This document shows, piece by piece, positions 17,332-26,437 of a DNA stretch of 64,000 nucleotides. Positions within the stretch are counted from its first letter, which is position 1; every line of letters begins with the position of its first letter. The DNA is from Spirosoma linguale DSM 74 (GTDB lineage: Bacteria; Bacteroidota; Bacteroidia; Cytophagales; Spirosomataceae): assembly GCA_000024525.1 (NCBI GenBank), contig CP001769.1, positions 5,117,001 through 5,181,000 on the forward strand. Reading direction: 5' to 3'. A model generated the notes under the pieces. The model searched no databases. It was given only the letters and a program-made list of their open reading frames with translations, and was not told where the DNA came from. The position numbers were made by a program, and so were the translations under genes.

Positions 17332-19194
17332 TTAATCTAGAACAAATTCTTCCTTCCAGTTATCCTTCTCCTGCCACTCAGGCTGCTGCCGTTTGTCGAA
17401 CAGGTAATTGCCAACGGCCAGATAGTCCATTTCGGTACGCATGAAACACCGGTACGCATCATCCGGGGTACATACAATAGGCTCACCCCGCACGTTGAAG
17501 CTGGTATTAACGATAACACCATAACCGGTCAGCTGTTTAAAGGCATTTATTAACTGGTAATAGCGCGGGTTGGTATCTTTATGAACTGTCTGAATCCGGG
17601 CCGAGTAGTCGATGTGCGTAATAGAAGGTAGATCGGAGCGCTGGTAATACAGCTTCTCGCGGAGTGGAAAGCTGGCGTAATCGGCCGGGACGGGTGTGCG
17701 CCGTTTTTGCGCTACCGGATGAACGAGCAGCATATAGGGCGAAATACCGTCATAATCGAAATATTCGGCACAATCTTCGGCCAGTACCGACGGCGCAAAC
17801 GGCCGGAACGATTCGCGGTATTTGATTTTCAGGTTCAGCTTTTTCTGCATTTCGGCATTGCGGGGGTCACCCAGAATGCTGCGGCCACCCAATGCACGCG
17901 GACCGAACTCCATCTGTCCCTGCACCCAGCCCAGTACGTTGCCTTCGGCCAGAAGTTTGGCGGCATCGCGGCTCAGTTCGGTAAAATCGGTGTAATGAGT
18001 AGCTACGGCTTTGTATTTCTTTGCCATCAGCTCCACATCCAGATCCGAAAAGGTTGGCCCCAGATAAGAACCCCGCATGGCATCGCGCTCGGTCGTTACG
18101 ACCCGCTCTTTGCCGAAGTAAATGTGGTAAGCGGCCAGGGCTGCACCTAGGGCACCACCGGCATCACCAGCGGCTGGCTGAATGAATATGTCCTTGAAAA
18201 GACCCGCTGCCTGAAGCTTTCCGTTCGATACGCAGTTCAGGGCCACACCACCCGCCAATACCAGCGCATCGGCATTGGTAAGCCGTTTGGCTTCTTTGGC
18301 CATGTTCAGAACCACTTCTTCGGTCAGGTACTGGATAGCCAGGCCCAGATTACAATGTTGAGGCAGCAGTTCATCTTCCGGCTGGCGCTTGGGAAACCCG
18401 AATAATTCAGCCCATTTGCCTTCGTTCACCATCTTCAGGCCCGTGGCATAGTCGAAATAATCCTGGTTGAGCCAGATCGACCCATCAGGCCGAAGGTCGG
18501 CCAGCGTTTCTTTGATGGTGGCCATGTAGCGGGCAACATCGGGCGAGTTGGGGTCGCCATAGGGAGCAAGCCCCATTAATTTATACTCCCCCGAATTGAC
18601 CCGAAAACCCAGAAAATAGGTAAAAGCCGAATACAGTAAGCCGAGCGAGTGCGGAAATCGCATTTCTTTCAGAATAGAAATATTCTTCCCTTCACCCAGG
18701 CCAATCGAAGCGGTGGCCCATTCGCCCACGCCATCAATGGTCAGAATAGCAGCCCGTTCGAACGGGGAGGGGTAAAACGCACTGGCTCCGTGCGAAAGAT
18801 GGTGTTCAGGAAAAAGCAGTTTAACCTTACTGGCCGACTTGTAGCCTAGTTTTTCCAGTTCCTCCCGAATAAGCCGTTTCAAAAACAGCTTTTCTTTGAG
18901 CCACACTGGAATCGACATTAAGAACGACCGAAGCCCCTGGGGCGCAAAGGCATAATACGTTTCCAGTAACCGCTCAAACTTGAGTAGCGGTTTATCGTAG
19001 AATACAATAGCGTCGAGTTTATTGAGGTCTGTTCCACTGTACTGAAGACAATATTTTATTGCTTCAGCCGGAAACCCTGGATCGTGCTTTTTTCGGGTAA
19101 ATCGTTCTTCCTGAGCAGCGGCAATAATTTTTCCGTCTTCAATTAATGCTGCTGCCGAGTCGTGATAAAAAGCAGAGATGCCTAATATGGTCAT
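17332..19194 (-). CDS. Carbamoyltransferase (NodU/TobZ/SxtI family)
   Basis: O-carbamoyltransferase of 620 residues, usual length. The N-terminal Kae1-like domain starts TILGISAFYHDSAAALI, with metal-binding histidines in HHLSHGASAFY (from residue 131). The C-terminal YrdC-like region includes GWVQGQMEFGPRALGGRSI and NTSFNVRGEPIV. Relatives transfer a carbamoyl group from carbamoyl phosphate to a hydroxyl of a Nod factor, antibiotic or toxin. Here no antibiotic pathway is nearby; the neighbours are membrane proteins, so a carbamoylated envelope glycan or lipid is more likely. It is the first gene of the operon, with 203 bp of gene-free sequence (19195-19397) upstream. Confidence 0.92.
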   Translation of the reverse strand: MTILGISAFYHDSAAALIEDGKIIAAAQEERFTRKKHDPGFPAEAIKYCLQYSGTDLNKLDAIVFYDKPLLKFERLLETYYAFAPQGLRSFLMSIPVWLKEKLFLKRLIREELEKLGYKSASKVKLLFPEHHLSHGASAFYPSPFERAAILTIDGVGEWATASIGLGEGKNISILKEMRFPHSLGLLYSAFTYFLGFRVNSGEYKLMGLAPYGDPNSPDVARYMATIKETLADLRPDGSIWLNQDYFDYATGLKMVNEGKWAELFGFPKRQPEDELLPQHCNLGLAIQYLTEEVVLNMAKEAKRLTNADALVLAGGVALNCVSNGKLQAAGLFKDIFIQPAAGDAGGALGAALAAYHIYFGKERVVTTERDAMRGSYLGPTFSDLDVELMAKKYKAVATHYTDFTELSRDAAKLLAEGNVLGWVQGQMEFGPRALGGRSILGDPRNAEMQKKLNLKIKYRESFRPFAPSVLAEDCAEYFDYDGISPYMLLVHPVAQKRRTPVPADYASFPLREKLYYQRSDLPSITHIDYSARIQTVHKDTNPRYYQLINAFKQLTGYGVIVNTSFNVRGEPIVCTPDDAYRCFMRTEMDYLAVGNYLFDKRQQPEWQEKDNWKEEFVLD

Positions 19195-19397
19195 GAACTA
19201 TAATACTGATCAGAATGCGCCAAAAGTAACGGTTTTTTCATCAAATACGACATAGCAGTCGGTGCTACTTACCGAACGGGTTTTTTGTTAGACTTTTTTC
19301 ACACGATTTAGGGCGTACAGTTTATTAACCTAAGATGAAAAGCGGAATTATAGGGCATTTAGTTACTTTACTTTTCACAACAATCAGGCCTATTTCC

Positions 19398-20444
19398 CTA
19401 TTTGAATTTTTTAGCTAATTGACTGGCCACATGTCGGTAACATGCTTCATCCGGATGCATACCATCATAAGCCGTTTTCCATGAACAGAGCGCTGAGTAG
19501 TCGATAACTTTTATGTGATTCTGTTCAAAAAGCTGACGCAATTCGGGGGGCATTGGATAAGCCGGGAATACCACTACATAAAAGTTATCGTTTCCGAACT
19601 GCTGTACATATTGCTCTTCCGTTTTCTTCACTATGTTCACAAACCGCTGATACTGAGTGACGGTATATCGCCGGGGGAAATTAATATTAAAGAGGTTGAC
19701 AATATTACTTTTATACATTCCACGGATCAGGCTATAAGAGACAGGATGCCTCTCAGCATAGGTACCTTTTACGGTCATGGTACCCGGATCAACGTTTGGC
19801 CAATATCCGTTCGAGTTATAAATCCATTTTGTGCTGGGAGCTACCCGGGCCAGATGATCTTCGATGTATGTATAGAAAGCAACACCATCCTTTTCGAGTA
19901 CTTCACTGCGCATATTGACAGCCTGCATCAGAGCCAGCATATGGGCTGGCGAGTAGCCCGATACGCCATAATTGTAAGGCCGGTAACCCGTTTCTTTTCC
20001 GAAAAAGTACGGCAGGGTACTCGTATCGGCCACCGACTCGCCGTAGGTAAATGAACACCCCAGAAACAAGGCGTATTTGCCAACAGCCTGCCGACTGTAG
20101 AATGGAGTAACCCGTCGATCCAAACTATCAATGTGGTATATGACAGATACTTTTTTTTCCGCCGAAGTCGGCTTTTCTTTATCTTTCTGACCCCTGTTTA
20201 ACGAATAAACTACCTCATACTGGCCGGGTGCCGGTCTGATTATACCCAGGCTGTCGTACTTTATTAAGGTAAGCTTGTTTTGCGTTGTTGTGGCCGTAGG
20301 CAAACTTTGCTGTGTGGAATTTTGACTAATATGGTGTTTCCAGCGTAACATGAGGTTGCAGACCCCCTCCAGAACTAACCAACTAAAAACAAAACTTAAT
20401 AGTGAGAGTATACTTCCTTTAATCCAATTTTTGGTGTGTAACAT
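19398..20444 (-). CDS. SGNH/GDSL hydrolase-like membrane-anchored protein
   Basis: Unnamed protein of 348 residues with one N-terminal hydrophobic segment (about 10-32), so exported and probably anchored. A GDS-like block I reads FLGCSFTYGES (GCSF at 129-132), the glycine block is NYGVSGYSP, and the C-terminal DGMHPDEACYRH supplies the Asp-x-x-His pair. These support an SGNH-fold hydrolase, although the GCS instead of GDS and the absence of a clear block III asparagine lower certainty. It lies just upstream of the carbamoyltransferase operon on the same strand, 203 bp away, so may share its pathway. Confidence 0.65.
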   Translation of the reverse strand: MLHTKNWIKGSILSLLSFVFSWLVLEGVCNLMLRWKHHISQNSTQQSLPTATTTQNKLTLIKYDSLGIIRPAPGQYEVVYSLNRGQKDKEKPTSAEKKVSVIYHIDSLDRRVTPFYSRQAVGKYALFLGCSFTYGESVADTSTLPYFFGKETGYRPYNYGVSGYSPAHMLALMQAVNMRSEVLEKDGVAFYTYIEDHLARVAPSTKWIYNSNGYWPNVDPGTMTVKGTYAERHPVSYSLIRGMYKSNIVNLFNINFPRRYTVTQYQRFVNIVKKTEEQYVQQFGNDNFYVVVFPAYPMPPELRQLFEQNHIKVIDYSALCSWKTAYDGMHPDEACYRHVASQLAKKFK

Positions 20445-20700
20445 GGTGGACGACTTCCAGGGCTCCAGGCTCCGGGCTATTTAGGTAGTGGATTTTCTTA
20501 CTTTCTTATACCCTAAAATACGTCCTTATTTTCTTTTATTGTGTAAGTTTCAATATTCCGTCAATATTATCCACTAATAGTACTCATTATTAATGAAGTA
20601 GTATAATCATAACGCATCTCTTTACGAAAAGAATAAACCAGTAACGAAACCCATGTACTGGAAATAAATAGTGAAACGTCTTACATACACGTAAAAAATC

Positions 20701-20708
20701 TACCTTTG
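20701..20708 (+). promoter_or_regulatory. -7 promoter element of ppx
   Basis: TACCTTTG matches TAnnTTTG exactly, 25 bp before the GTG start of the Ppx/GppA gene. No clear -33 element was found. The gap from 20445 to here is AT-rich and gene-free. Confidence 0.55.
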
Positions 20709-20733
20709 GCTCACTCACAAAGCACTTCAACTA

Positions 20734-21612
20734 GTGAAACTGGCAGCTATTGATATCGGCTCTAATGCAGCACGACTACAAATTTCGACGGTCTTACACA
20801 ACGACAACCTGGTTAGCTTTAAGCGGGTTGAATATGTACGTTTCCCGCTGCGGCTAGGGCACGACGTATTCAACTTTGGGGCTCTCACACCCGAAAGCGA
20901 AGCACGTACCACCAAGCTCATGCAGGCGTATAAACTTCTGATGGAACTACATGAGGTAGAAGGCTACATGGCCTGTGCTACCTCGGCCATGCGGGAGTCC
21001 TCCAACGGACAGGAAATCGCCAAACGCATTGAAGCCTCCACTGGCATAAAAATTCATATTATCGACGGCCGTAAGGAAGCCGAGCTTATTAATGATGTAG
21101 TTGTTCACGCGCTGGACGACCGCCAGTACTTACATATTGATGTAGGTGGCGGCAGTACGGAACTGAATGTGTATGTCAACCGTCAGAAAATAAACTCCAA
21201 ATCCTTTAAAATTGGCTCGGTTCGACTACTGGAAGGGAAGGAAACCAAGGGCGCGTGGCGGAAGATTGAGGATTGGGTGGAGGAAAATGTCGATTCGTCT
21301 CAGGAAATTACGGCTGTAGGTACCGGGGGCAATATCAGCAAGCTCTTTAATCTGGCCTCCAAAGTATCGGAAAGCGAAACAACCCGAACCGAAATTGAAC
21401 GCATTCGCAATTATATAGCCGGTTTCAGTCAGGAGGACCGGATCAACAAACTTCGCCTGAACGCCGACCGCGCCGACGTGATCGTACCAGCCGCCGACAT
21501 CTATATATCTGTCATGAAATGGGCCGGAGCCGATAAAATTATCGTCCCGGACCTGGGCTTGAAAGACGGCATTATTCAACAGGTCTACGCGCAGGTCTGC
21601 AAGCGTAAATAA
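20734..21612 (+). CDS. Ppx/GppA family phosphatase
   Basis: Exopolyphosphatase or guanosine pentaphosphate phosphohydrolase, 292 residues, the short single-module form common in Bacteroidota. The N-terminal ASKHA phosphate motif is AAIDIGSNAARLQI, the second phosphate motif is DVGGGSTELNV and the third AVGTGGNISKL. It would hydrolyse polyphosphate or pppGpp in the cytoplasm. The start codon is GTG; an exact TAnnTTTG element 25 bp upstream supports it. No polyphosphate kinase is next to it, so the choice between the two activities is open. A terminator follows at about 21643. Confidence 0.9.
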   Translation: MKLAAIDIGSNAARLQISTVLHNDNLVSFKRVEYVRFPLRLGHDVFNFGALTPESEARTTKLMQAYKLLMELHEVEGYMACATSAMRESSNGQEIAKRIEASTGIKIHIIDGRKEAELINDVVVHALDDRQYLHIDVGGGSTELNVYVNRQKINSKSFKIGSVRLLEGKETKGAWRKIEDWVEENVDSSQEITAVGTGGNISKLFNLASKVSESETTRTEIERIRNYIAGFSQEDRINKLRLNADRADVIVPAADIYISVMKWAGADKIIVPDLGLKDGIIQQVYAQVCKRK

Positions 21613-21642
21613 GTTTTCCCAGGATTGCGTCTCTTCATCACA

Positions 21643-21677
21643 TCCCCGGTTGGCAGTAGTTGGCCGGGGACTTTTTA
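21643..21677 (+). terminator. Intrinsic terminator after ppx
   Basis: TCCCCGG (21643-21649) pairs with CCGGGGA (21664-21670), followed by CTTTTTATG. The rest of the gap to 21959 holds no gene that could be supported. Confidence 0.75.
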
Positions 21678-21959
21678 TGCCATTCAGTCGTGCCAGAAGG
21701 TGCAGTTAGCCTGCTTGCCGACCGTCTGCGGTAGTCGCTCACTACTAAATAAACCCCTGTCGAGAGCGGGAACATAATGCGCTGTTTCGGCTTTGGTTTA
21801 CGCATGTTCACGGTATATTGGTCTGGTTAAAAATTATTAACAGCATACTTTCATCGTGACGGCGATAAAGCTTTGGCAAACTGTCGATTAGCTAAATGAA
21901 GGACTATTGACTAAGACAGGTTAGCCCACTTTTGTAATATTTATTCATCCCACAACGAT

Positions 21960-22313
21960 TTAATTTGTTTGCTGAAGCAGGGACTTAATCGGAAACGATG
22001 GTTCATCGATCATGTCCAGAAAGCTACTATAGCCATCAGAGAAGCTTTTGGAACTCAAGGAAAAGTAGTCATCTGTTATGTTTTGCGGCATAGCATCGCA
22101 GAAGACGATCTGACTCATCTGCACCTGTCCGGTGGAGGATTCGTTCCAGTTCCAGGGAATAGGAGGAGACAGCACTTGCACATGCTTAGCATTAATGGTA
22201 ACAGCCTTCCTTGCATTCGCATCGACTGCCATTATTTCCTCCATATCTCTATTTTCTACTGTATCTGGCTGCTGTTGGAGGAACTCTAACAGGGCCATCT
22301 TTAAATTAGCCAT
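21960..22313 (-). CDS. Hypothetical protein, orphan segment
   Basis: Unrecognised protein of 117 residues starting MANLKMALLEFLQQQ. No signal peptide or membrane helix is visible. The N-terminal third looks helical, while the middle (AVTINAKHVQVLSPPIPWNW) looks like beta strands, and residues MSQIVFCDAMPQNITDDYFS are acidic and polar. ATG at 22313 is used; an in-frame TTG four codons upstream is less likely. It follows the larger orphan gene on the same strand with a hairpin between them, and local AT content is higher than in the neighbours, which suggests acquisition. Whether it is expressed is uncertain. Confidence 0.5.
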   Translation of the reverse strand: MANLKMALLEFLQQQPDTVENRDMEEIMAVDANARKAVTINAKHVQVLSPPIPWNWNESSTGQVQMSQIVFCDAMPQNITDDYFSLSSKSFSDGYSSFLDMIDEPSFPIKSLLQQTN

Positions 22314-22365
22314 TGACAAGTCCAATGTTTACAGTTCTCTTGCTACTTAATTACGACTAGCCCTG

Positions 22366-22437
22366 TTAATTGAAATCCTCAAAAGTGCAGGGCTGCTTTC
22401 GTCGAAAGCAGCCCTGCAAAACACTTATTTCAATTAA
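22366..22437. repeat. Two-tier inverted repeat at a stop codon
   Basis: The inner stem is 16 bp (22386-22401 with 22403-22418). An outer stem of 11 bp (22366-22376 with 22427-22437) flanks it. The outer arm overlaps the stop codon of the minus-strand gene at 22430. It probably limits read-through into the downstream small gene. Confidence 0.75.
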
Positions 22438-23749
22438 TTTCCCCTATACCCGGGAATGCAAGTACAGCGCCGATAATCTGGGGATCTGTAGAGGTGTCGT
22501 TAATGGTAATCGTAGTCTGATTACCTGTGGTCGATACCGAATAATTGCTTCCTCCAGCATAGCCACTGAAGGAGAAGCAACCGATATTCAGACTTGAGGC
22601 AGCAGCCCATTCAGAAGCAACACTATTATAGGTAGACGAACTCATGGTAATCGTCACACTCAGACCTGTAACCGCCACTAAGCTTCTGACCCGGCAGGAC
22701 AACAATCCGTTTTCACCGAATACTGTATTGCTGCCATTTCCTTTAGCCTGCCAGGGTGGCGTGAAAGAGAAACCAGAACCAGCTTCATTTTTTGCAAGTT
22801 TCGTCATGAAACCGCCATCGTACCAACTGCCAATTTCAACAGGGATCGATGCGGAGCTCTTTACACTAATAGTTGCCTGGATGTTGCTGTCTGATTCGGA
22901 AATGTTAGTATTTGAGTAAGAGCCACTCACGTTTGCCGACCAGAACCATCCACCTCCTGAAGCCGCAAACCCGGCAAATACCTTTGACATGTCATCCTGA
23001 GACTTAGAGGCATCTAAGTTAACACTGAAGCCACCGGCACTACCGGCAGAAAGATTGGCAAGTAAGGTCTGACCATCACTGTCGAGGCCATAGTAAGGCT
23101 CAAATGTTATCACTCCATCCGCCCCGGCTACCTTGGTCCAACCTACAGGTGCTGGACCAGATGTTGGCCCGGTCGGTACCGCAATTTTCGCCAATATATC
23201 TTTTAGGCTTTGATCGATAGTCAATTGTGCCACAAGGTCACTATATGCCTCGTATTTTGCCTGGGCGGTTGCATTGGCTTTTTCCCTGTCTTTCTTCCAA
23301 TGGGTAGCGTTGTAAAAACTGCCAAACAAGCCATCTGGCGGGTAAATAACTTTCATTCCCTCAAGGCCATTATTAGCTAATTGGGTCTGATAATCGCTTG
23401 TGGCGCTAGCTACAAGCGTATTAACAGCCTTTTGAGAAGCTACTACTTCATTATTCAGGTCGCTAAGATTTTTCTGCTGAGCCGGACTAACCTTAAAGGT
23501 GAGTAAGGTCAGTACCTGTTTGAAATTATCAAAAAAGCTAGCATCTCCGAAATTGAAAGTACCTACTGCCTGATATTTAGGTGCACAGCTCATCAGGCTA
23601 TAAGCCTGGCGGGCTACTTGCCCGGTGGGTGCAGTAGGCCAGTTGAAGTCTATTGGGTTGGCAAACATTTGAAAGTTTGGGTTTCCGCCACCTAAAGCAC
23701 CGGATACGATTTGCTGATAGGTCTGAGCAAAAAGGGTCTGATTGTCCAT
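22430..23749 (-). CDS. Hypothetical protein, beta-rich C-terminal half
   Basis: Unrecognised protein of 439 residues with no signal peptide. Residues 1-200 look helical, with a likely coiled region (SPAQQKNLSDLNNEVVASQK) and a charged KKDREKANATAQAKYEAYSD. Residues 210-439 are rich in Ser, Gly, Thr and aromatic residues and look like alternating beta strands (GGGWFWSANVSGSYS, ISVKSSASIPVEIGSWYDGG). A helical front with an amphipathic beta back is seen in some pore-forming or toxin-like proteins, but no diagnostic motif was found and no function is claimed. It lies in an AT-richer segment without recognisable neighbours, followed by a hairpin and a small gene. Confidence 0.7.
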   Translation of the reverse strand: MDNQTLFAQTYQQIVSGALGGGNPNFQMFANPIDFNWPTAPTGQVARQAYSLMSCAPKYQAVGTFNFGDASFFDNFKQVLTLLTFKVSPAQQKNLSDLNNEVVASQKAVNTLVASATSDYQTQLANNGLEGMKVIYPPDGLFGSFYNATHWKKDREKANATAQAKYEAYSDLVAQLTIDQSLKDILAKIAVPTGPTSGPAPVGWTKVAGADGVITFEPYYGLDSDGQTLLANLSAGSAGGFSVNLDASKSQDDMSKVFAGFAASGGGWFWSANVSGSYSNTNISESDSNIQATISVKSSASIPVEIGSWYDGGFMTKLAKNEAGSGFSFTPPWQAKGNGSNTVFGENGLLSCRVRSLVAVTGLSVTITMSSSTYNSVASEWAAASSLNIGCFSFSGYAGGSNYSVSTTGNQTTITINDTSTDPQIIGAVLAFPGIGEIN

Positions 23750-24415
23750 GGATTTTAAGAGTTAACTATATTGCCTACTCTGATCGGTTTTCGGCTGCTC
23801 CGTCTGTTAATTGATTTTTGTTGAATGTCATCAAATGCTGTAACCTAGCGTCTCTATGTTTTTGCCTTCACTGGTTTTTTGATATTAATTCATTCCAGGA
23901 TGGCCCGACGTTCCAGACAAAACTTACAGTATCCATAACCCCTATACAGGAATATCCTGGAGGTAAATACAGCGCTGCTGCTCGCAGCCACTATTTAAGG
24001 ATGTAATGGCCAGAAAATTTTTTGAAAAATTTGTGAGTTCAAACCATACCATGTTTGCTCCTTTTCGATGCATCAAAGGTCATATTCGGCTTACTAATCA
24101 ACATTCTTATTTGAGACATTAATGTCTATAATTAGGACACCTAACTAATCTATTTATATAGTTTAGAGACTTATATATACTATCAAAATAAAAGGCATCC
24201 TATCATTTCACATGATTCTGGTAAGATAATCCCCTGTATTTAAATGTGTTAAGCATCTAAATACATCACATAAGGGTTACTCACTTGATGAGGTTTTAAA
24301 AGACTGACCGTAACGCTACCTAACCGGACGGCTGGGGCATCTGCACAGAATAGAGTACGCTCCACCTCATTGACGAAATCGTTACTTTACTCACAGGCTG
24401 GTCGTCATTACGTAC
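23750..24415. other. Gene-free AT-rich interval
   Basis: About 670 bp without a supportable gene on either strand. Base composition is clearly more AT-rich than in the flanks, especially 24110-24250. It holds whatever promoters drive the divergent genes on each side; none could be assigned. Confidence 0.6.
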
Positions 24416-25429
24416 ATGACCCACACCTGCCCGACCGATTATACGTTTCTGATACAGCATACGCCCCGGCCACCCGAAATTCCTGCTTTTTGCCAGCCGG
24501 GCTTTTTCTTCAATGAATACACCCACCTTCGGCAGCAACGCAATGGTCAGTTTTACCTGATCTCGGCGGTCAACCTGTTCACTCAGGAAGCCGATGCCCG
24601 CTGTGCCTTTTTCATCCACTCGACCGACGCCATTAGCCCCGCAGCTGCTCCTTTCGGCTCCATTGAACTGAGCGAAACGCTTCCGAACACCGTACTGAGC
24701 ACCTTTGTAGCTGTTTTGATAACAACCGCTCATAAGCTGGGAAGCACCCGAATCAGGCTCGTAACCTACCCGCGCTGTTACGCTCCCCAACAAACCAACC
24801 GCCTGTTGTCGGTACTGGCCGAGCATAAGTTTGTGATTGTCGAATCGAACCCAAGTTCTTTTCTGTCAATCACCGACAAGTCTTTCGAAATAAAACTGGC
24901 TCCGGCCGCTCGTCGGCGGCTTCGCAAATGCCGGGAGGCCGGATTTACGTTCGCTCATCAGCAAACACCAAACGTGGTCGACGTTGTGAAGTTTATCCGC
25001 AGAACCCGGCAGCAGCAGGGCTACCCGCTGCCCCTGGAGCCGGAACAGTTGATCGATCTGCTACAGTCATTTCCAGAAAAATTCAGTGTTTTTACGGTAA
25101 TCAACGGCACTTCGCTGGCGGCCGTCATGATAACGGTACGCGTCAGGCACGATCTTCTTTATGCGTTTCTACCGGCTTCGGACCCGGCTTACCACGCCTT
25201 CAGCCCAATGATCTTTCTCATTGATGGGCTTTACAGCCACTGCCAGCAGCAGGGAATTCAATTGCTCGATTTGGGGGTTTCGCTCGATGCCAGCCGCCAA
25301 CCTAAGCCCAGTCTATTACGCTTTAAACGTAATCTGGGTGCGCAGGAATCACCAAAATATACGGTTGAACGAAGGATTGGCCGAGACGATTTACCCTGCT
25401 TACAGCATACGCCATCAAAAAACGGCTAA
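24416..25429 (+). CDS. GNAT/FemAB-like acyltransferase
   Basis: Protein of 337 residues resembling the FemAB-like (Acetyltransf_6) GNAT group. The C-terminal half carries the typical features: a basic segment APAARRRLRKCREAGF, a central beta-sheet region ending in VINGTSLAAVMITVR, and LLDLGVSLDASRQPKPSLLRFKRNLGA, where the terminal KRxLGA is the common family end. Members add acyl or aminoacyl groups to peptidoglycan or glycans. There is no signal peptide. As the first gene of the surface-glycan locus, it may acylate a glycan precursor. The gene is followed 84 bp later by a DUF115/GT42-like gene on the same strand. Confidence 0.7.
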   Translation: MTHTCPTDYTFLIQHTPRPPEIPAFCQPGFFFNEYTHLRQQRNGQFYLISAVNLFTQEADARCAFFIHSTDAISPAAAPFGSIELSETLPNTVLSTFVAVLITTAHKLGSTRIRLVTYPRCYAPQQTNRLLSVLAEHKFVIVESNPSSFLSITDKSFEIKLAPAARRRLRKCREAGFTFAHQQTPNVVDVVKFIRRTRQQQGYPLPLEPEQLIDLLQSFPEKFSVFTVINGTSLAAVMITVRVRHDLLYAFLPASDPAYHAFSPMIFLIDGLYSHCQQQGIQLLDLGVSLDASRQPKPSLLRFKRNLGAQESPKYTVERRIGRDDLPCLQHTPSKNG

Positions 25430-25513
25430 TGCGGTAATCCGGTTAAACATCTGCCGGTCTGCTGTTTTTTTCGTTGTTTTGTAGAAAAAAGGCACGCCCT
25501 CGGTGCCGCTTGC

Positions 25514-26419
25514 ATGGTCGAAGCTGCGTTTAATTCCATAAGTCAATTTCTGAGCGACTTTGTCGCATCCCTGGTATCGCTGGCAAAAGTGGCTATCCGT
25601 ATCCGGCACGCTACTCGCCTGCCCAATCCGCAGGTACCGGTTTGCTCGGTGCTGGGGAACGGTCCCTCCCTGACAGAGTCGCTGGCGACACAATTCGATT
25701 TTATCCGGCAAACCGAGATTGTCTGCGTCAATAACTTCGCCCATGCCGAGGCTTTCATCCAGCTTCGCCCGCAGGATTACGTAATCCTGGACCCTAACTA
25801 TTTCGTTTTCAACGAACATACCACCGACCGCGACGATATCCGGAAAACACTCTCGGTATTCCTGGAAAAGGTCGACTGGCCCATGACACTGTTCGTTCCG
25901 CATTTTGCCAAAGGGACGTACCTGCTCGGTAAAATCGAGCAGGGCAACCCGCTGATCACCGTCGTTTACTTCAACTACACGGTTCTTCGTGGGTTCAAAA
26001 GGTTAATCTACTGGCTTTATGCCAAAGGGTTCGGTATGCCGCAGGCCCAAACCGTCATTATTGCGGCCCTGGCCCTGATGATCAACCGAAAGTTCAAAAC
26101 AATTTATCTATTCGGTGCGGATACGTCCTGGCATGAGCAAATCCGTCTGAATGATCAAAATCAACTCTTGATCAAGCAGATCCATTTTTACGACAAGCCG
26201 AAAGATCTTACGCACCAACCGGTGTATCTGGATGCCCAGCGGCAGCGCACGTTTTCGATGGCCGCGCAGTTTCTCTCGCTACACAAGGCCTTTCGCGGGT
26301 ATGAAGTGCTGCGTGACTACGCCGATTACCGGGGAGTTCAGATCATAAATGCCAGTGCCAAAAGTTATATTGACGCCTTTGAGCGGCAAGCCACCAGCGA
26401 GTCAGTCACGAACGAGTAG
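25514..26419 (+). CDS. DUF115/GT42-like protein, candidate glycosyltransferase
   Basis: Protein of 301 residues with the sugar-nucleotide-type motif VLGNGPSL at residues 46-53, an asparagine-rich IVCVNNF (69-75), LDPNYF (92-97) and IYLFGADTSWH (197-207). This order matches both MptE-like DUF115 proteins and GT42 sialyltransferases of the CstII type, which share a related fold and bind CMP-linked or pterin substrates. Beside a pseudaminic acid pathway, a nonulosonate transferase is an attractive reading, but DUF115 members also glycosylate flagellins by other routes. There is no signal peptide. An amphipathic N-terminal 30 residues may associate with membrane. Confidence 0.6.
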   Translation: MVEAAFNSISQFLSDFVASLVSLAKVAIRIRHATRLPNPQVPVCSVLGNGPSLTESLATQFDFIRQTEIVCVNNFAHAEAFIQLRPQDYVILDPNYFVFNEHTTDRDDIRKTLSVFLEKVDWPMTLFVPHFAKGTYLLGKIEQGNPLITVVYFNYTVLRGFKRLIYWLYAKGFGMPQAQTVIIAALALMINRKFKTIYLFGADTSWHEQIRLNDQNQLLIKQIHFYDKPKDLTHQPVYLDAQRQRTFSMAAQFLSLHKAFRGYEVLRDYADYRGVQIINASAKSYIDAFERQATSESVTNE

Positions 26420-26437
26420 TCCAGTCCTAAACCCATC

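Noticed and set aside
16161..19194. Saxitoxin or antibiotic biosynthesis cluster
   Set aside because: Only the carbamoyltransferase and SxtJ resemble sxt genes; there are no PKS, amidinotransferase or tailoring oxygenase genes in the window.
23818..24006. Small plus-strand frame in the AT-rich gap
   Set aside because: Composition and residue pattern look random, with no upstream promoter or conserved feature.
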